Notes under the pieces: generated by a model
Told to the model about the DNA's origin: nothing
The model's input: only the letters and a program-made list of their open reading frames with translations
The model's database searches: none
Shown here: piece after piece, positions 34,108-44,560 of the stretch
Numbering within the stretch: position 1 is the stretch's first letter
How the letters are laid out: each line of letters opens with the position of its first letter
Source: Pseudomonas sp. RC10
GTDB taxonomy: Bacteria > Pseudomonadota > Gammaproteobacteria > Pseudomonadales > Pseudomonadaceae
Direction of reading: 5' to 3'
Assembly (NCBI RefSeq): GCF_038397775.1
Contig: NZ_CP151650.1
Coordinates: forward strand, 6,529,001 to 6,593,000
Length of the DNA stretch: 64,000 nucleotides
Translations under genes and position numbers: made by a program

Positions 34108-37035
34108 TTAACCTTCAAGCTCAGCCAGAACCTTCGAAACGCTGTCCACGAAGAAATCCACGCTACGGCGCGTCGTCACCATCGGCGGTTTGATCTTGAG
34201 GATGTTCAGGTAATCACCGGTAGGCTGCATGAAGATGCCCAGCTCACGCAGCCGGTCGCACAGGTAAGTGGTCTCTTCTGTGGCGGGTTCCAACGTTTGG
34301 CGATTGCGCACCAGCTCCAGGCCCAAATAGAAACCCGAACCGTGGGCCGCGCCCACCAGGGGATGCAGGTCGATCAGCGCCAGCAGCCGTTCCTTGAAAT
34401 AGCCGCCCACCACCTGCGCGTTCTCCCACAACCGTTCCTCTTCCATGACATCCAGCACCGCCAGACCGATCTGGCAGCTCACCGGACTGCCCCCCGCCGA
34501 TGAGAAGAAATAGCCCTCGGCTTCCAGCGCCTCAGCAATCTCGCGCCGTGTGATCACCGCGCCAAGCGGGTGTCCGTTGCCCATCCCCTTGGCCATGGTG
34601 ATGATGTCCGGCACTACGCCCTGCTCTTCAAAGCCCCAGAAATAGTGCCCGAGACGGCCGTACCCCACTTGAATCTCGTCCGCGATGCACACCCCGCCCT
34701 GCGCGCGGACTTTCTGATACACCTCGCTCAAGTAACCCGGCGGCAGCGAGATGCCGCCCGCGTTGCCGTACACCGGCTCGCAGATGAAACCTGCGACCTG
34801 ACGCCCCAGCTCGGCCAGCCGCTGCAGATGCGCATCCACGCTTTTCAGGTAGAACGGCGTGCTGTCCGCACCACGCGCTTCGCCCCGATACGTGTTCGGC
34901 GCGACAACCGGATGCACCCAATCCGGACGCGTGCTCAACGCCTGCGGGTTGTCGGCGATGGACGTGGAAATCGCATCGGTCGCCACCGACCAGCCGTGAT
35001 ACGCCTCCAGCACGCTCAAGACATCGCGCCCGCCGCTGTAGGCCCAAGCCAACCGGATTGCCAGATCGTTCGCTTCGGTGCCGCTGTTGACCAGAAACAC
35101 CCGATCCATCCCTTGCGGCGCCAGCTTGAGCAGACGCTCGGAAAACTCGGCGATGGACGCGTAATGAAAGCGCGAGTTGGAGTTGAATAACGACCATTGC
35201 CGCGCCGCGACCTGCACCATGCGCGGATGACCATGACCGAGGACCGCGACGTTATTGAGCATGTCCAGATACGAACGGCCTTGCATGTCGATCAGGTGAT
35301 TGCGCCAACCGCGTTCGATCTGCGGCGGCGCCTGGTAATAGTGCTTCTGTGAGCGAGCGAAACTGGCGTCGCGACGGGCCAACAACTCGGCAGCGTCCGA
35401 GGGGGTCGGGGCGTCGCAATCGAACCCCAGCAACCCGCTTGGCGAGGGGCACAACGTGCGCCAGGCGGCGGCGCGGGAAGGCGGACAAAACAGCGGCGGG
35501 CTGACGTTGCGTTCGGAACACAACTGCACGATCAATGAACCGCCGCCCTGCCCGATCACATCGCTGGCCCCGAACTCGACTCCGGAATCGAAATCCGATC
35601 GCACGCCCCACAGGCGCAGGTTCGAATGGGCACCGACGAGCATTAACGCGCCGTCGGCGGTGTGTCGCAAGGTGCCGTGAAAAGGCGCGTGCACCGCTGT
35701 CCCGTGGGGGATCAGCAGTTCGACGTGCAACGCGAAGGTGTCCGGCTCATGGGCGCTGTCGGGCAACGTTCGGGAGAGCCGGTATTCGCCGTAACGGCTG
35801 GCCGCCAGACCGTGCGTGCGCGCAGCGTCTTTAAGGAGCGTCTCGTCGATGCCGCTCTGCTCCCAGTTTCCCGCCTCGAAATGCGCGCTGAGGACACCCA
35901 AATCAACGGTTTTGAATGCCTGCCCCTCCAGACTTGGCAACAGGGGCGAAAACGGCGTTTCGCCTTTTGATTCGTGGGTCGTTTCAAGCAGACCCACGGC
36001 GTCCAGAATCGCAGCTTCCATCAGCGCCATCGACACCGAAGTCGCCACGTCGAAGATGTTCCATTCGCTGTCGAGGTTGGCCTGAATGTAAGCATTGTCC
36101 GGCTCGACGGTGGCGTGTTGCTCGCTGCTGAGCACCAGCACCGCCGAGCGATTGACGATCAATGGCCACAGCGCTTTCAGCTCTTCGATCTGCAAGGGGT
36201 TGATTCGGTGATACGCCTGAATCGCCGGCAGGATGTACAGCGGATCGCCTTCGGCATGGTGCAGCAGCGCGGCGCAGGACACCGAGAGGTCCGCGATGCG
36301 CCAGGTACGCACCACATCGCCAAAGTCGATCAGGCCCTGCAACTGCCACATATGGTGGGCGTCCCGTTCCCAGACGACGTTGTATTCCGTGATGTCCAGG
36401 TGAATGGCTTGCATCGGCAATGCAGCGATCAATGGCAATAACCGGGCATGGGCCTGATCCGTTGCATTGGCGATGCAGACCTGCTCATCTGCATTTTCAA
36501 TCACCGGCAGCAGGTGCTTGATCAGCGCGCTCGCATGGCGAGGGTCCCATTGCAGAATGCGCTCCAGCCCCGGATGGTCGAAGCCAGCCAGCGCGACATC
36601 GACTTTGGCACACAGCTCAGCCAAACGGGTCACCACTTCCCGGCTCAGGTGTTGGACATCGGCCAGCGACTGCCCGTCGATGAACTCCAGCAAGCGCACG
36701 TGCACCGCGTTCCCACCCACCTCGACCGATAAGATGTCGTCGCCACTGACCGCAGGCACCACCCCCGGCACCCGCAGATCGGGATGCGCCCCCAGGTGCC
36801 GAAGCGTCGCATGCTGGGCCGCCAACTCAGCAGTGGCGTAGTCGCCCCGGCAGATCTTCAACACAAAGCGCCGCCCTTCGTTTGTGTCCAGCAAGAAATT
36901 TCGGTCTTGCTGACTGCCCAATTCCTTCAACGACCCCACCAGCCCGTAATGCACCGAAAGCAGTTCGGCCGCCTGATCGGGAGTGACCTCCGGGCAAGGC
37001 AGGCTGGATCGATGAATCAGGGTGGCGAGCGGCAT
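34108..37035 (-). CDS. Tri-domain fusion: APH-type kinase, M23-like domain, class-III PLP aminotransferase fold
   Basis: A 975-residue cytosolic protein. Residues about 20-330 are an aminoglycoside-phosphotransferase/homoserine-kinase-like fold (FVLKICRGDY; catalytic HLDITEYNV; metal-binding GLIDFGD). About 430-520 resembles an M23/LytM beta domain (IPHGTAVHAPFHGTLRHTAD) without clear zinc ligands. About 560-975 is a class-III PLP domain: VNSGTEANDLA, IADEIQVGYGRLG and PLP lysine K816 in MAKGMGNG. Separate human proteins of these kinase and PLP types (hydroxylysine kinase, phosphohydroxylysine/ethanolamine-phosphate phospho-lyases) act in sequence, so phosphorylation followed by phospho-elimination of an amino alcohol is my inference. 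ATG 37035 is preferred to a TTG at 37068. Confidence 0.88.
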   Translation of the reverse strand: MPLATLIHRSSLPCPEVTPDQAAELLSVHYGLVGSLKELGSQQDRNFLLDTNEGRRFVLKICRGDYATAELAAQHATLRHLGAHPDLRVPGVVPAVSGDDILSVEVGGNAVHVRLLEFIDGQSLADVQHLSREVVTRLAELCAKVDVALAGFDHPGLERILQWDPRHASALIKHLLPVIENADEQVCIANATDQAHARLLPLIAALPMQAIHLDITEYNVVWERDAHHMWQLQGLIDFGDVVRTWRIADLSVSCAALLHHAEGDPLYILPAIQAYHRINPLQIEELKALWPLIVNRSAVLVLSSEQHATVEPDNAYIQANLDSEWNIFDVATSVSMALMEAAILDAVGLLETTHESKGETPFSPLLPSLEGQAFKTVDLGVLSAHFEAGNWEQSGIDETLLKDAARTHGLAASRYGEYRLSRTLPDSAHEPDTFALHVELLIPHGTAVHAPFHGTLRHTADGALMLVGAHSNLRLWGVRSDFDSGVEFGASDVIGQGGGSLIVQLCSERNVSPPLFCPPSRAAAWRTLCPSPSGLLGFDCDAPTPSDAAELLARRDASFARSQKHYYQAPPQIERGWRNHLIDMQGRSYLDMLNNVAVLGHGHPRMVQVAARQWSLFNSNSRFHYASIAEFSERLLKLAPQGMDRVFLVNSGTEANDLAIRLAWAYSGGRDVLSVLEAYHGWSVATDAISTSIADNPQALSTRPDWVHPVVAPNTYRGEARGADSTPFYLKSVDAHLQRLAELGRQVAGFICEPVYGNAGGISLPPGYLSEVYQKVRAQGGVCIADEIQVGYGRLGHYFWGFEEQGVVPDIITMAKGMGNGHPLGAVITRREIAEALEAEGYFFSSAGGSPVSCQIGLAVLDVMEEERLWENAQVVGGYFKERLLALIDLHPLVGAAHGSGFYLGLELVRNRQTLEPATEETTYLCDRLRELGIFMQPTGDYLNILKIKPPMVTTRRSVDFFVDSVSKVLAELEG

Positions 37036-37314
37036 GTGAAGGGTCTCGGGGCAGGGATTAACGCGCAATATCGCCAGTTGCTCGTGAAATTCGCAACCCT
37101 GCGACAGTGCAACGTAAAGAAATCATTTAGCTGATCGATAGATAGCGTAGTCGTTACACGAATGAAACACTTGCGGCGGTTTTATGACGCTAATCGGGTC
37201 TGGCCATCAATTAATTTCATGGCCTTCGGGGCGTTTGTGCCTTGCGCCTGTCACCGCCCGCCCACAAGCTATGCTTCGTAATCTTGACGTCCATCCAGGG
37301 AAGAAGGTCTGGCT
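37036..37314. other. Divergent gap, fusion gene / rfbB
   Basis: About 280 bases carrying promoters for both directions. No gene, repeat or clear operator seen. Confidence 0.4.
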
Positions 37315-38394
37315 ATGCGAATACTTGTCACCGGTGGCGCCGGATTTATCGGTTCGGCGCTGATCCGCCATCTGATCAATAATACCGACCACGACGTACT
37401 GAATTTCGACAAATTGACGTACGCAGGCAACCTCGAATCGCTGCACAGCATCGTGACGAACACCCGCTACGAATTCGTGCAGCAGGACATCGTCAATCAG
37501 GCCGAAGTCAGCAAGGTGCTGGCGCGTTTCAAGCCTGACGCGATCATGCACCTGGCGGCGGAATCCCACGTGGACCGCTCCATCGACGGCCCGTCGGAAT
37601 TCATCCAGACCAATATCGTCGGCACTTACAGCCTGCTGGAAGCGACTCGCGGTTACTGGCTGACCTTGCCTGAGGCCGAGCGCGCCGCGTTCCGCTTCCA
37701 CCACATTTCCACCGATGAGGTGTACGGCGACCTGCATGGCGTCGATGACCTGTTCACCGAAACCACGCCTTACGCGCCCAGCTCGCCCTATTCGGCCAGC
37801 AAGGCGGCGTCCGATCACTTGGTTCGCGCCTGGCAGCGCACCTACGGCCTGCCAGTCGTCGTGACCAACTGCTCGAACAATTACGGGCCGTTCCACTTTC
37901 CGGAAAAGCTCATCCCGCTGGTCATCCTCAACGCCCTCGCGGGCAAACCGCTGCCGGTCTACGGCAACGGCCTGCAAGTGCGAGACTGGTTGTTCGTCGA
38001 GGATCACGCCCGCGCGCTGCTGAAGGTCGTGACTGAAGGCAAGGTCGGCGAGACCTACAACATCGGCGGCCACAACGAGCAAAAGAACATCGACGTGGTG
38101 CGTGGCATTTGCGCCCTGCTTGAAGAACTGGCGCCGGAGCAGCGCAAAGGCGTGGCCAATTACGCGGACCTGATCACTTACGTGACCGACCGCCCCGGCC
38201 ATGACATGCGCTACGCCATCGACGCGAGCAAGATTGAACGCGAACTGGGCTGGACGCCGGAAGAAACCTTCGAATCCGGGCTGCGCAAAACCGTGCAGTG
38301 GTATCTCGACAACCTGGAATGGTGCCGCAACGTGCAGGACGGCAGCTACCAGGGCGAACGCTTGGGCACCAACGTGAAGGATCTGATCGCATGA
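37315..38394 (+). CDS. rfbB: dTDP-glucose 4,6-dehydratase
   Basis: Second step of dTDP-L-rhamnose synthesis. The 359-residue SDR enzyme has NAD-binding GGAGFIGS (7-14), the catalytic triad T133-D134-E135 and Y159/K163 in YSASK. First gene of rfbBACD; its stop overlaps rfbA by 4 bases. Confidence 0.97.
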   Translation: MRILVTGGAGFIGSALIRHLINNTDHDVLNFDKLTYAGNLESLHSIVTNTRYEFVQQDIVNQAEVSKVLARFKPDAIMHLAAESHVDRSIDGPSEFIQTNIVGTYSLLEATRGYWLTLPEAERAAFRFHHISTDEVYGDLHGVDDLFTETTPYAPSSPYSASKAASDHLVRAWQRTYGLPVVVTNCSNNYGPFHFPEKLIPLVILNALAGKPLPVYGNGLQVRDWLFVEDHARALLKVVTEGKVGETYNIGGHNEQKNIDVVRGICALLEELAPEQRKGVANYADLITYVTDRPGHDMRYAIDASKIERELGWTPEETFESGLRKTVQWYLDNLEWCRNVQDGSYQGERLGTNVKDLIA

Positions 38395-39266
38395 CTAAAG
38401 GAATCGTACTGGCAGGCGGGTCGGGCACGCGCCTGCACCCCATCACCCTCGGGGTCTCCAAGCAACTGTTGCCGATCTACGACAAACCGATGATCTACTA
38501 CCCGATCTCGGTGCTGATGCTGGCGGGCATCAAGGAAATCCTGGTCATTTCCACGCCGCTGGACCTGCCGCAATACAAGGCCCTACTCGGTGATGGCAGC
38601 CAATTCGGCGTGCATTTCCACTACGCCGAACAGCCCAAGCCGGACGGTCTCGCGCAGGCGTTCCTGATCGGCGAGGAGTTCATCGGTGACGATTCGGTGT
38701 GCTTGATCCTGGGCGACAACATCTTCCATGGTCAGCACTTCAGCGATCAGCTCAAGCGAGCGGCTGAGCACACCTCGGGCGCAACCGTGTTCGGCTATTG
38801 GGTCAAGGACCCGGAGCGCTTCGGCGTGATTGATTTCGACGAGAACGGCCACGCACTGTCCATCGAAGAAAAGCCCAAGGCACCGAAGTCCAGCTACGCC
38901 GTGACGGGTTTGTATTTCTACGACAACGGCGTCATTCAGATCGCCAAAGACGTGAAACCGTCGCCACGGGGCGAGCTGGAAATCACCGACGTCAACAACG
39001 CTTACCTCACACGCGGCGACCTGCGCGTCGAGCGTTTCGGGCGGGGCTTTGCCTGGCTCGACACCGGCACTCACGACAGCCTGCTCGACGCCTCGCAATA
39101 TGTGCAGACCATCGAGCATCGTCAGGGCCTGAAAGTGGCGTGCCTCGAAGAAATTGCTTATCAGAACGGCTGGATCGATCGCGATCATCTGCTCAAACGG
39201 GCTGACTATTTTGGCAAGACCGGCTACGGTCAGTACCTGTTCAAAATTGCCGGGGAAAGCCAGTGA
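38391..39266 (+). CDS. rfbA: Glucose-1-phosphate thymidylyltransferase
   Basis: Makes dTDP-glucose from glucose-1-phosphate and dTTP. The 291 residues have the nucleotidyltransferase signature [12 protein letters not shown] and [16 protein letters not shown]. The ATG at 38391 overlaps the rfbB stop (ATGA); the longer frame from 38298 lies inside rfbB. Confidence 0.97.
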   Translation: MTKGIVLAGGSGTRLHPITLGVSKQLLPIYDKPMIYYPISVLMLAGIKEILVISTPLDLPQYKALLGDGSQFGVHFHYAEQPKPDGLAQAFLIGEEFIGDDSVCLILGDNIFHGQHFSDQLKRAAEHTSGATVFGYWVKDPERFGVIDFDENGHALSIEEKPKAPKSSYAVTGLYFYDNGVIQIAKDVKPSPRGELEITDVNNAYLTRGDLRVERFGRGFAWLDTGTHDSLLDASQYVQTIEHRQGLKVACLEEIAYQNGWIDRDHLLKRADYFGKTGYGQYLFKIAGESQ

Positions 39267-39808
39267 ACGTCACTCAAAGCGAGTTGCCAGAAGTGCTCAT
39301 CATCGAGCCTAAAGTGTTCGGTGATGAGCGCGGTTTCTTCTACGAAAGCTTCAACGCCAAAGCCTTCGCCGAAGCCACCGGGATTACCGATCAGTTCGTG
39401 CAAGACAACCACTCGCGTTCGCAGAAAGGCGTGTTGCGCGGTCTGCATTATCAAATCCAGAACCCTCAAGGGAAGCTGGTGCGCGTCACGGCGGGCAAGG
39501 TGCTGGACATCGCTGTCGACATCCGCCGCAGCTCGCCGCACTTCGGCAAATGGTTCGGCCTTGAGCTGTCGGCGGAAAACGCTCGCCAGCTCTGGATTCC
39601 GCCAGGATTCGCCCACGGCTTCGTGGTGCTCAGCGATCACGCCGAGTTCTTGTACAAGACCACCGACTACTACACGCCGTCCGCCGAACGCTGCATTCGT
39701 TGGGACGACGAAGAGCTGGGCATCGACTGGGGCCTGAGCGACGCGCCAACCTTGTCGGCCAAGGACCAGGTCGGCAAAAGCCTCAAAGACGCGGAATTGT
39801 TCCCGTGA
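39263..39808 (+). CDS. rfbC: dTDP-4-dehydrorhamnose 3,5-epimerase
   Basis: A 181-residue cupin epimerase with GVLRGLHYQ (catalytic His) and [11 protein letters not shown] start overlapping the rfbA stop by 4 bases. Confidence 0.97.
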   Translation: MNVTQSELPEVLIIEPKVFGDERGFFYESFNAKAFAEATGITDQFVQDNHSRSQKGVLRGLHYQIQNPQGKLVRVTAGKVLDIAVDIRRSSPHFGKWFGLELSAENARQLWIPPGFAHGFVVLSDHAEFLYKTTDYYTPSAERCIRWDDEELGIDWGLSDAPTLSAKDQVGKSLKDAELFP

Positions 39809-40686
39809 GTGCGTCACTGCGGATTCTGATCAGCGGGCAACACGGCCAGGTCTCGCAAGCGTTGCAGCACACCCTGAAGGACCTCGGTGAGCTGATCGTG
39901 GTGGGTCGCGACCAGCTCGATTTGAGTGCGCCGGAGTCGATCCGCAATGTCGTGCGTGAGGTCAAACCGGACCTGATCATCAACGCTGCCGCGCACACGG
40001 CAGTGGATCAGGCCGAAAGCGAACCCGACCTGGCCTACGCGATCAACGCGACGTCTCCCGGCGTATTTGCTGAAGAAGCTGCCGCGCTGGGCATCCCATT
40101 CATTCATTACTCCACCGATTACGTGTTCGACGGCAGCAAGGATGGCGCGTGGACCGAAACCGACACGCCAAACCCGCTCGGCGTCTACGGCAGCAGCAAA
40201 CTCGCCGGGGAGCAGGCCATCGAAAAGGCCGGTGGTCAGTACCTGATCCTGCGCACCAGTTGGGTCTATTCCCTGACCGGCCGCAACTTTCTGCTGACCA
40301 TGCAACGTCTGCTGCAAGAGCGCGAAAAACTCACCATCGTGGCCGACCAGATCGGCGCACCGACGTGGGCGGGCACCATCGCGCAGAGCACGCGGGCGTT
40401 GATACAGCGCTGGCGTGACGGCGAGCCGGGCGCATGGGGCGTGTATCACCTGACGGCCAGCGGTGAGACGTCATGGGCAGGTTTTGCCGGGGCGATTGGT
40501 CAGGAGTTGAGCAAGGTCGGAAAGCCGTGCGCGACAATTGAGCCGATCCCTTCCAGCGCCTACCCAACCCCCGCCAAACGCCCGCTCAACTCCCGCCTCG
40601 ATTGCAGCCGCCTGCAACAGGAATGGGGCGTGAGCCAACCGGATTGGCACGCTGCATTGCTGGAGTGCTTAGCTCAGCAGCGATAG
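39805..40686 (+). CDS. rfbD: dTDP-4-dehydrorhamnose reductase
   Basis: Final step giving dTDP-L-rhamnose for LPS core, O-antigen or rhamnolipids. 293 residues: GQHGQVSQAL nucleotide loop, STDYVFDG, YGSSKLAGE with the YxxxK pair. GTG start at 39805 overlaps the rfbC stop (GTGA), so all four genes are translationally coupled. Confidence 0.96.
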   Translation: MSASLRILISGQHGQVSQALQHTLKDLGELIVVGRDQLDLSAPESIRNVVREVKPDLIINAAAHTAVDQAESEPDLAYAINATSPGVFAEEAAALGIPFIHYSTDYVFDGSKDGAWTETDTPNPLGVYGSSKLAGEQAIEKAGGQYLILRTSWVYSLTGRNFLLTMQRLLQEREKLTIVADQIGAPTWAGTIAQSTRALIQRWRDGEPGAWGVYHLTASGETSWAGFAGAIGQELSKVGKPCATIEPIPSSAYPTPAKRPLNSRLDCSRLQQEWGVSQPDWHAALLECLAQQR

Positions 40687-40751
40687 GCATAATGTTGCCT
40701 ATCAGATGCTGAGTGGCGCTGGCCGACCGATGCTTCGCTTGACCTCACGCC

Positions 40752-40815
40752 TTCGCGAGCAAGCTCACTCCTACATTCAACGGCTCCCGCCTGTAGGAGT
40801 AAGCTTGCTCGCGAT
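40752..40815. repeat. REP pair in outward order, family A
   Basis: An inverted arm (about 40753-40775) comes first and a direct arm (40792-40815, GTAGGAGTAAGCTTGCTCG) second. This is the opposite arrangement to the other elements here, with a 16-base gap. Confidence 0.8.
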
Positions 40816-40886
40816 AGCGGCGGCATGAGCGACACCAGCCAAATGCCTGTCACACAAGCATCGCAACGGACTCACCGGGCGATTTC

Positions 40887-42701
40887 ATGACCAGCACTTC
40901 CTCTCTCCCCCGCCGCCCTCGCTGGCGCAGCCTCGCGTTATTGGCGTTGATCCTCGCGCCGTTGCTGTGGCCGCTGGAACGCCTGGCCGAGCGTTATTAC
41001 CTCAATGAGCTGCTGAGCCAGAACCGTCAGACGCTGGACCTCTACGTCGCCAACCTGCTCGGCACACTGCACCGTTACGAAGTGCTGCCACAAATCCTTG
41101 GTGACCTGCCGGGCTTACGCGCCATGCTGGCCAACCCTCAGGACAAGCAGACCCAGGAGCAGGCCAATCTGCTGTTGATGAACACGGCCCAGCAAACCGG
41201 CGCGGAAGTCATTTACCTGATGGCGCCCAACGGCGAAACCCTCGCGGCATCCAACTGGGACAAGCGCGACAGTTTCGTGGGTCGGAATTTCGCCTTCCGC
41301 CCGTATTTCAGCAACGCCATGGCCGGCAAACTGGGTCGCTTCTTCGGCTTGGGCACCACGTCGGCCAAACGCGGGTATTTCTTCGCCGCCGCCGTGCATG
41401 ACGGCAACACTGTCATCGGCGTGCTGGTGGTCAAGGTCGATTTGGACCTGACCGAAACCCTGTGGGGCAAGACGCCTGAGCAATTGCTGGTCACCGACCA
41501 CAACGGCGTGGTGATCCTGACGTCCAACCCGGCCTGGCGTTTCCGCGCGACACGGCCGCTCAGCGAAGAAGAAAAACAGGCCATCGTTGCGATTCAGCCG
41601 TACCCGACCCGCGACCCGCGCCCGCTTCAACTGAATGAAAACGGCTGGCTGACCCAGACCCAGCAGATCGACGAAACCGGCTGGAGCGTGAACATCCTCG
41701 CCCCGAAAGTGCTGGTCTCGCGTCCAGTGCGCACGGTGGTCGCCATCGGCGGCGCGACGTTGCTGGTGCTGATGTTGCTGCTCGGCATCATGATGCAGCG
41801 GCGGCGTCACTACCTGGACCGCATCAACTTCGAAGGCAAGGCCCGCCGCGAACTGGAAGTGCGGGTGATGGAACGCACCAGCGACCTGGAAGGCTTGAAC
41901 CAGCGGCTGCGCCAGGAAGTGCTGGAACGGGAACATGCGCAACAGGAGCTGTTTCGTGCGCAGGACGAGCTGGTTCAAGCGGGCAAACTGTCGGCGCTGG
42001 GCACCATGTCGGCCAGCATCAGCCATGAGCTCAACCAGCCGTTGGCAGCGATCCGCAGCTACGCGGAAAACGCCGAAGTGCTGCTCGATCACCAGCGCAC
42101 CGACGATGCACGGGACAACCTCAAGTTGATCAGCGAACTCACGGGGCGCATGGCGTCGATCATCGCGCACTTGCGCGCCTTCGCCCGGCGTGACCGGCAC
42201 GCGCCTGAAAGCGTGGCCCTGCAACCGGCCTTCGACGACGCGCTGGCCTTGCTCGCCAAACGGCGCCGCGCCATGGACGTCGAGCTGATTCGCGACCTAC
42301 CCGACGCCACGCTGTGGGTGCAGGCTGGCGAAACCCGCTTGCGGCAGGTGCTCGGCAATTTGCTGGCGAACGCACTGGACGCTCTCACCGAGAAAGGCCC
42401 GCCGCGCAAATTGTGGATAAGTGCCGAGTACAACGCCGAGGGCGTCAACCTGTACATTCGCGACAACGGCCCGGGCTTTTCCCGCGAGGCGCTGGAGCAT
42501 GCGCGCGAACCCTTCTTCACCACCAAGACGCGCACGCAGGGCCTGGGGCTGGGCCTTGCGATCTGCGATACGCTGATGCGCGCGCTGGGCGGCGAACTGC
42601 TGTTCGCCAATCACCCCGAGGGCGGCGCGCTGCTGACGCTGCGCATGCGCACTGGGGCTTCAGGGGTCAGTCTTCAACCGCCGGAGGATCTATCTGCATG
42701 A
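40887..42701 (+). CDS. dctB: DctB-type C4-dicarboxylate sensor kinase
   Basis: A 604-residue membrane histidine kinase. Two membrane segments (about 13-30 and 290-308) bracket a periplasmic double-PAS-like sensor domain. Then come a coiled-coil region, the phospho-acceptor His in SISHELNQPLAAIRS, the N box NLLANALDA and the G boxes DNGPGF and GLGLGLAI. It phosphorylates DctD; the substrate assignment is from family resemblance. Confidence 0.88.
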   Translation: MTSTSSLPRRPRWRSLALLALILAPLLWPLERLAERYYLNELLSQNRQTLDLYVANLLGTLHRYEVLPQILGDLPGLRAMLANPQDKQTQEQANLLLMNTAQQTGAEVIYLMAPNGETLAASNWDKRDSFVGRNFAFRPYFSNAMAGKLGRFFGLGTTSAKRGYFFAAAVHDGNTVIGVLVVKVDLDLTETLWGKTPEQLLVTDHNGVVILTSNPAWRFRATRPLSEEEKQAIVAIQPYPTRDPRPLQLNENGWLTQTQQIDETGWSVNILAPKVLVSRPVRTVVAIGGATLLVLMLLLGIMMQRRRHYLDRINFEGKARRELEVRVMERTSDLEGLNQRLRQEVLEREHAQQELFRAQDELVQAGKLSALGTMSASISHELNQPLAAIRSYAENAEVLLDHQRTDDARDNLKLISELTGRMASIIAHLRAFARRDRHAPESVALQPAFDDALALLAKRRRAMDVELIRDLPDATLWVQAGETRLRQVLGNLLANALDALTEKGPPRKLWISAEYNAEGVNLYIRDNGPGFSREALEHAREPFFTTKTRTQGLGLGLAICDTLMRALGGELLFANHPEGGALLTLRMRTGASGVSLQPPEDLSA

Positions 42702-44074
42702 CCACGGACACCGCCATCGACAGCCGTATTCAGGTTGTGCTGATCGACGACGACCCACACTTGCGTCAGGCCCTGAGTCAGACGCTGGACCTGGCAGGTC
42801 TGAAAGTCCTGCCGCTGAGCGACGCCACTGGCCTGCAAGCCCGCATTGAGCGTGACTGGCCGGGGGTGATCGTCAGTGACATCCGCATGCCGGGCATCGA
42901 CGGCCTCGAACTGCTGAATCAACTCCACGCACAAGACCCGGAACTCCCGGTACTGCTGATCACCGGTCACGGCGATGTACCGCTGGCAGTCCAGGCGATG
43001 CGGGCCGGGGCCTATGACTTTCTGGAAAAACCCTTCGCCAGCGACGCGCTGCTCGACAGCGTGCGCCGCGCACTGGCCCTGCGCCGCTTGGTCCTGGACA
43101 ACCGCAGCCTGCGTCTTGAACTGAGTGATCGCCAGCAACTGAGTGCGCGTCTGGTCGGCCTCTCGCCACAGATGCAGCGCTTGCGCGACCAGATCGGTGC
43201 TCTGGCAGCCACGAAGGCCGATGTGCTGATTCTCGGTGAAACCGGCGCGGGCAAAGAAGTCGTGGCCCGCGCGCTGCATGATCTGTCCAACCGTCGCAAC
43301 GGCCCTTTTGTCGCGATCAACGCGGGCGCGCTGGCGGAGTCGGTGGTCGAGAGCGAGCTGTTCGGCCACGAGCCGGGCGCTTTCACCGGGGCGCAAAAAC
43401 GGCGCATCGGTAAATTCGAATTCGCCAACGGCGGCACGCTGTTTCTCGATGAGATCGAGAGCATGAGCATGGATGTGCAGGTCAAGCTACTGCGGCTGTT
43501 GCAAGAAAGGGTGGTCGAACGGCTGGGCGGCAATCAGCAGATCCCGTTGGACATTCGCATCGTCGCCGCCACCAAGGAAGACCTGCGTCACGCCGCCGAT
43601 CAAGGCCGTTTCCGGGCCGACCTGTATTACCGCCTGAACGTCGCGCCGCTGCGCATTCCCCCTCTGCGCGAACGGGGCGAGGATGCACTGGTGCTGTTTC
43701 AGCATTTCGCGGATGCCGGGAGCCTGCGTCACGGCTTGCCTCGCCACGAACTGCAACCGGGGCAACGGGCAATGCTGTTGCGCCACAGTTGGCCTGGGAA
43801 TGTGCGCGAGCTGCAAAATGCCGCCGAGCGTTTTGCGCTGGGTCTGGAGTTGGAACTGGAAGGCACGTCGCCGCACATGCCCGCCTCGACCGGTGGCCTG
43901 AGTGATCAAGTCGAAGCCTTCGAGCGCGCTCTGATTGCCGCCGAACTGACCCGCCCTCACAACTCCGTTCGCAGCCTCGCCGAAGCACTGGGCATCCCCC
44001 GCAAAACCCTGCACGACAAACTGCGCAAACACGGCCTGATCTTCAGTGGTGGCGGTTCCGATGACAACGAATGA
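42698..44074 (+). CDS. dctD: DctD-type sigma-54 response regulator
   Basis: 458 residues: receiver domain (LIDDDPHLRQ, phospho-acceptor D61), AAA+ sigma-54 activation domain (GETGAGKE Walker A, GAFTGA loop contacting sigma-54, FLDEIES Walker B) and a Fis-type helix-turn-helix tail (SLAEALGIPRKTLHDKLRKHG). The start overlaps dctB by 4 bases. Activates sigma-54 promoters of dicarboxylate uptake genes, none of which is next to it. Confidence 0.92.
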   Translation: MTTDTAIDSRIQVVLIDDDPHLRQALSQTLDLAGLKVLPLSDATGLQARIERDWPGVIVSDIRMPGIDGLELLNQLHAQDPELPVLLITGHGDVPLAVQAMRAGAYDFLEKPFASDALLDSVRRALALRRLVLDNRSLRLELSDRQQLSARLVGLSPQMQRLRDQIGALAATKADVLILGETGAGKEVVARALHDLSNRRNGPFVAINAGALAESVVESELFGHEPGAFTGAQKRRIGKFEFANGGTLFLDEIESMSMDVQVKLLRLLQERVVERLGGNQQIPLDIRIVAATKEDLRHAADQGRFRADLYYRLNVAPLRIPPLRERGEDALVLFQHFADAGSLRHGLPRHELQPGQRAMLLRHSWPGNVRELQNAAERFALGLELELEGTSPHMPASTGGLSDQVEAFERALIAAELTRPHNSVRSLAEALGIPRKTLHDKLRKHGLIFSGGGSDDNE

Positions 44075-44525
44075 ATCTGCGGCCAGCTACCTGGAAACCG
44101 TGCTGCATCACGACATCCCCCTGACCCGCGACATGGGCATGAAAGTCATCGCCTGGGAAAACCATCAACTGCGCCTGCACTTGCCGTTGGCGCAGAACAT
44201 CAACCACAAGAGCACGCTGTTTGGCGGCAGCCTGTATTGCGGCGCCGTGCTGGCGGGTTGGGGTTGGCTGTACCTGCGGTTGAAAGAAGCCGGGATCGAC
44301 GACGGCCACATCGTGATCCAGGACGGCCAGATCAGCTATCCGCTGCCGGTGAGGCGCGACGGCGTGGCAATTTGCGAAGCGCCGGATGACGCGACCTGGG
44401 AGAAATTCGTGAAGCTTTATCAGCGTCGCGGGCGTGCGCGATTGGCGCTGAACACCCGAATCGTGGCCGAAGGGTCGGACGACTCAGCGGTGGAGTTTGT
44501 TGGGCAGTATGTGTTGCATAAATAA
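44061..44525 (+). CDS. YiiD-type thioesterase domain protein
   Basis: A 154-residue hot-dog-fold protein with INHKSTLFGGSLYCGAVLAGW, the segment seen in YiiD_C thioesterases. Its ATG lies inside the dctD 3' end (14-base overlap), so it is co-expressed with the two-component system. Substrate unknown. Confidence 0.8.
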   Translation: MTTNESAASYLETVLHHDIPLTRDMGMKVIAWENHQLRLHLPLAQNINHKSTLFGGSLYCGAVLAGWGWLYLRLKEAGIDDGHIVIQDGQISYPLPVRRDGVAICEAPDDATWEKFVKLYQRRGRARLALNTRIVAEGSDDSAVEFVGQYVLHK

Positions 44526-44560
44526 GCGCGGCATCAGCGGACGCAGAGCGTCGAAGGCGG

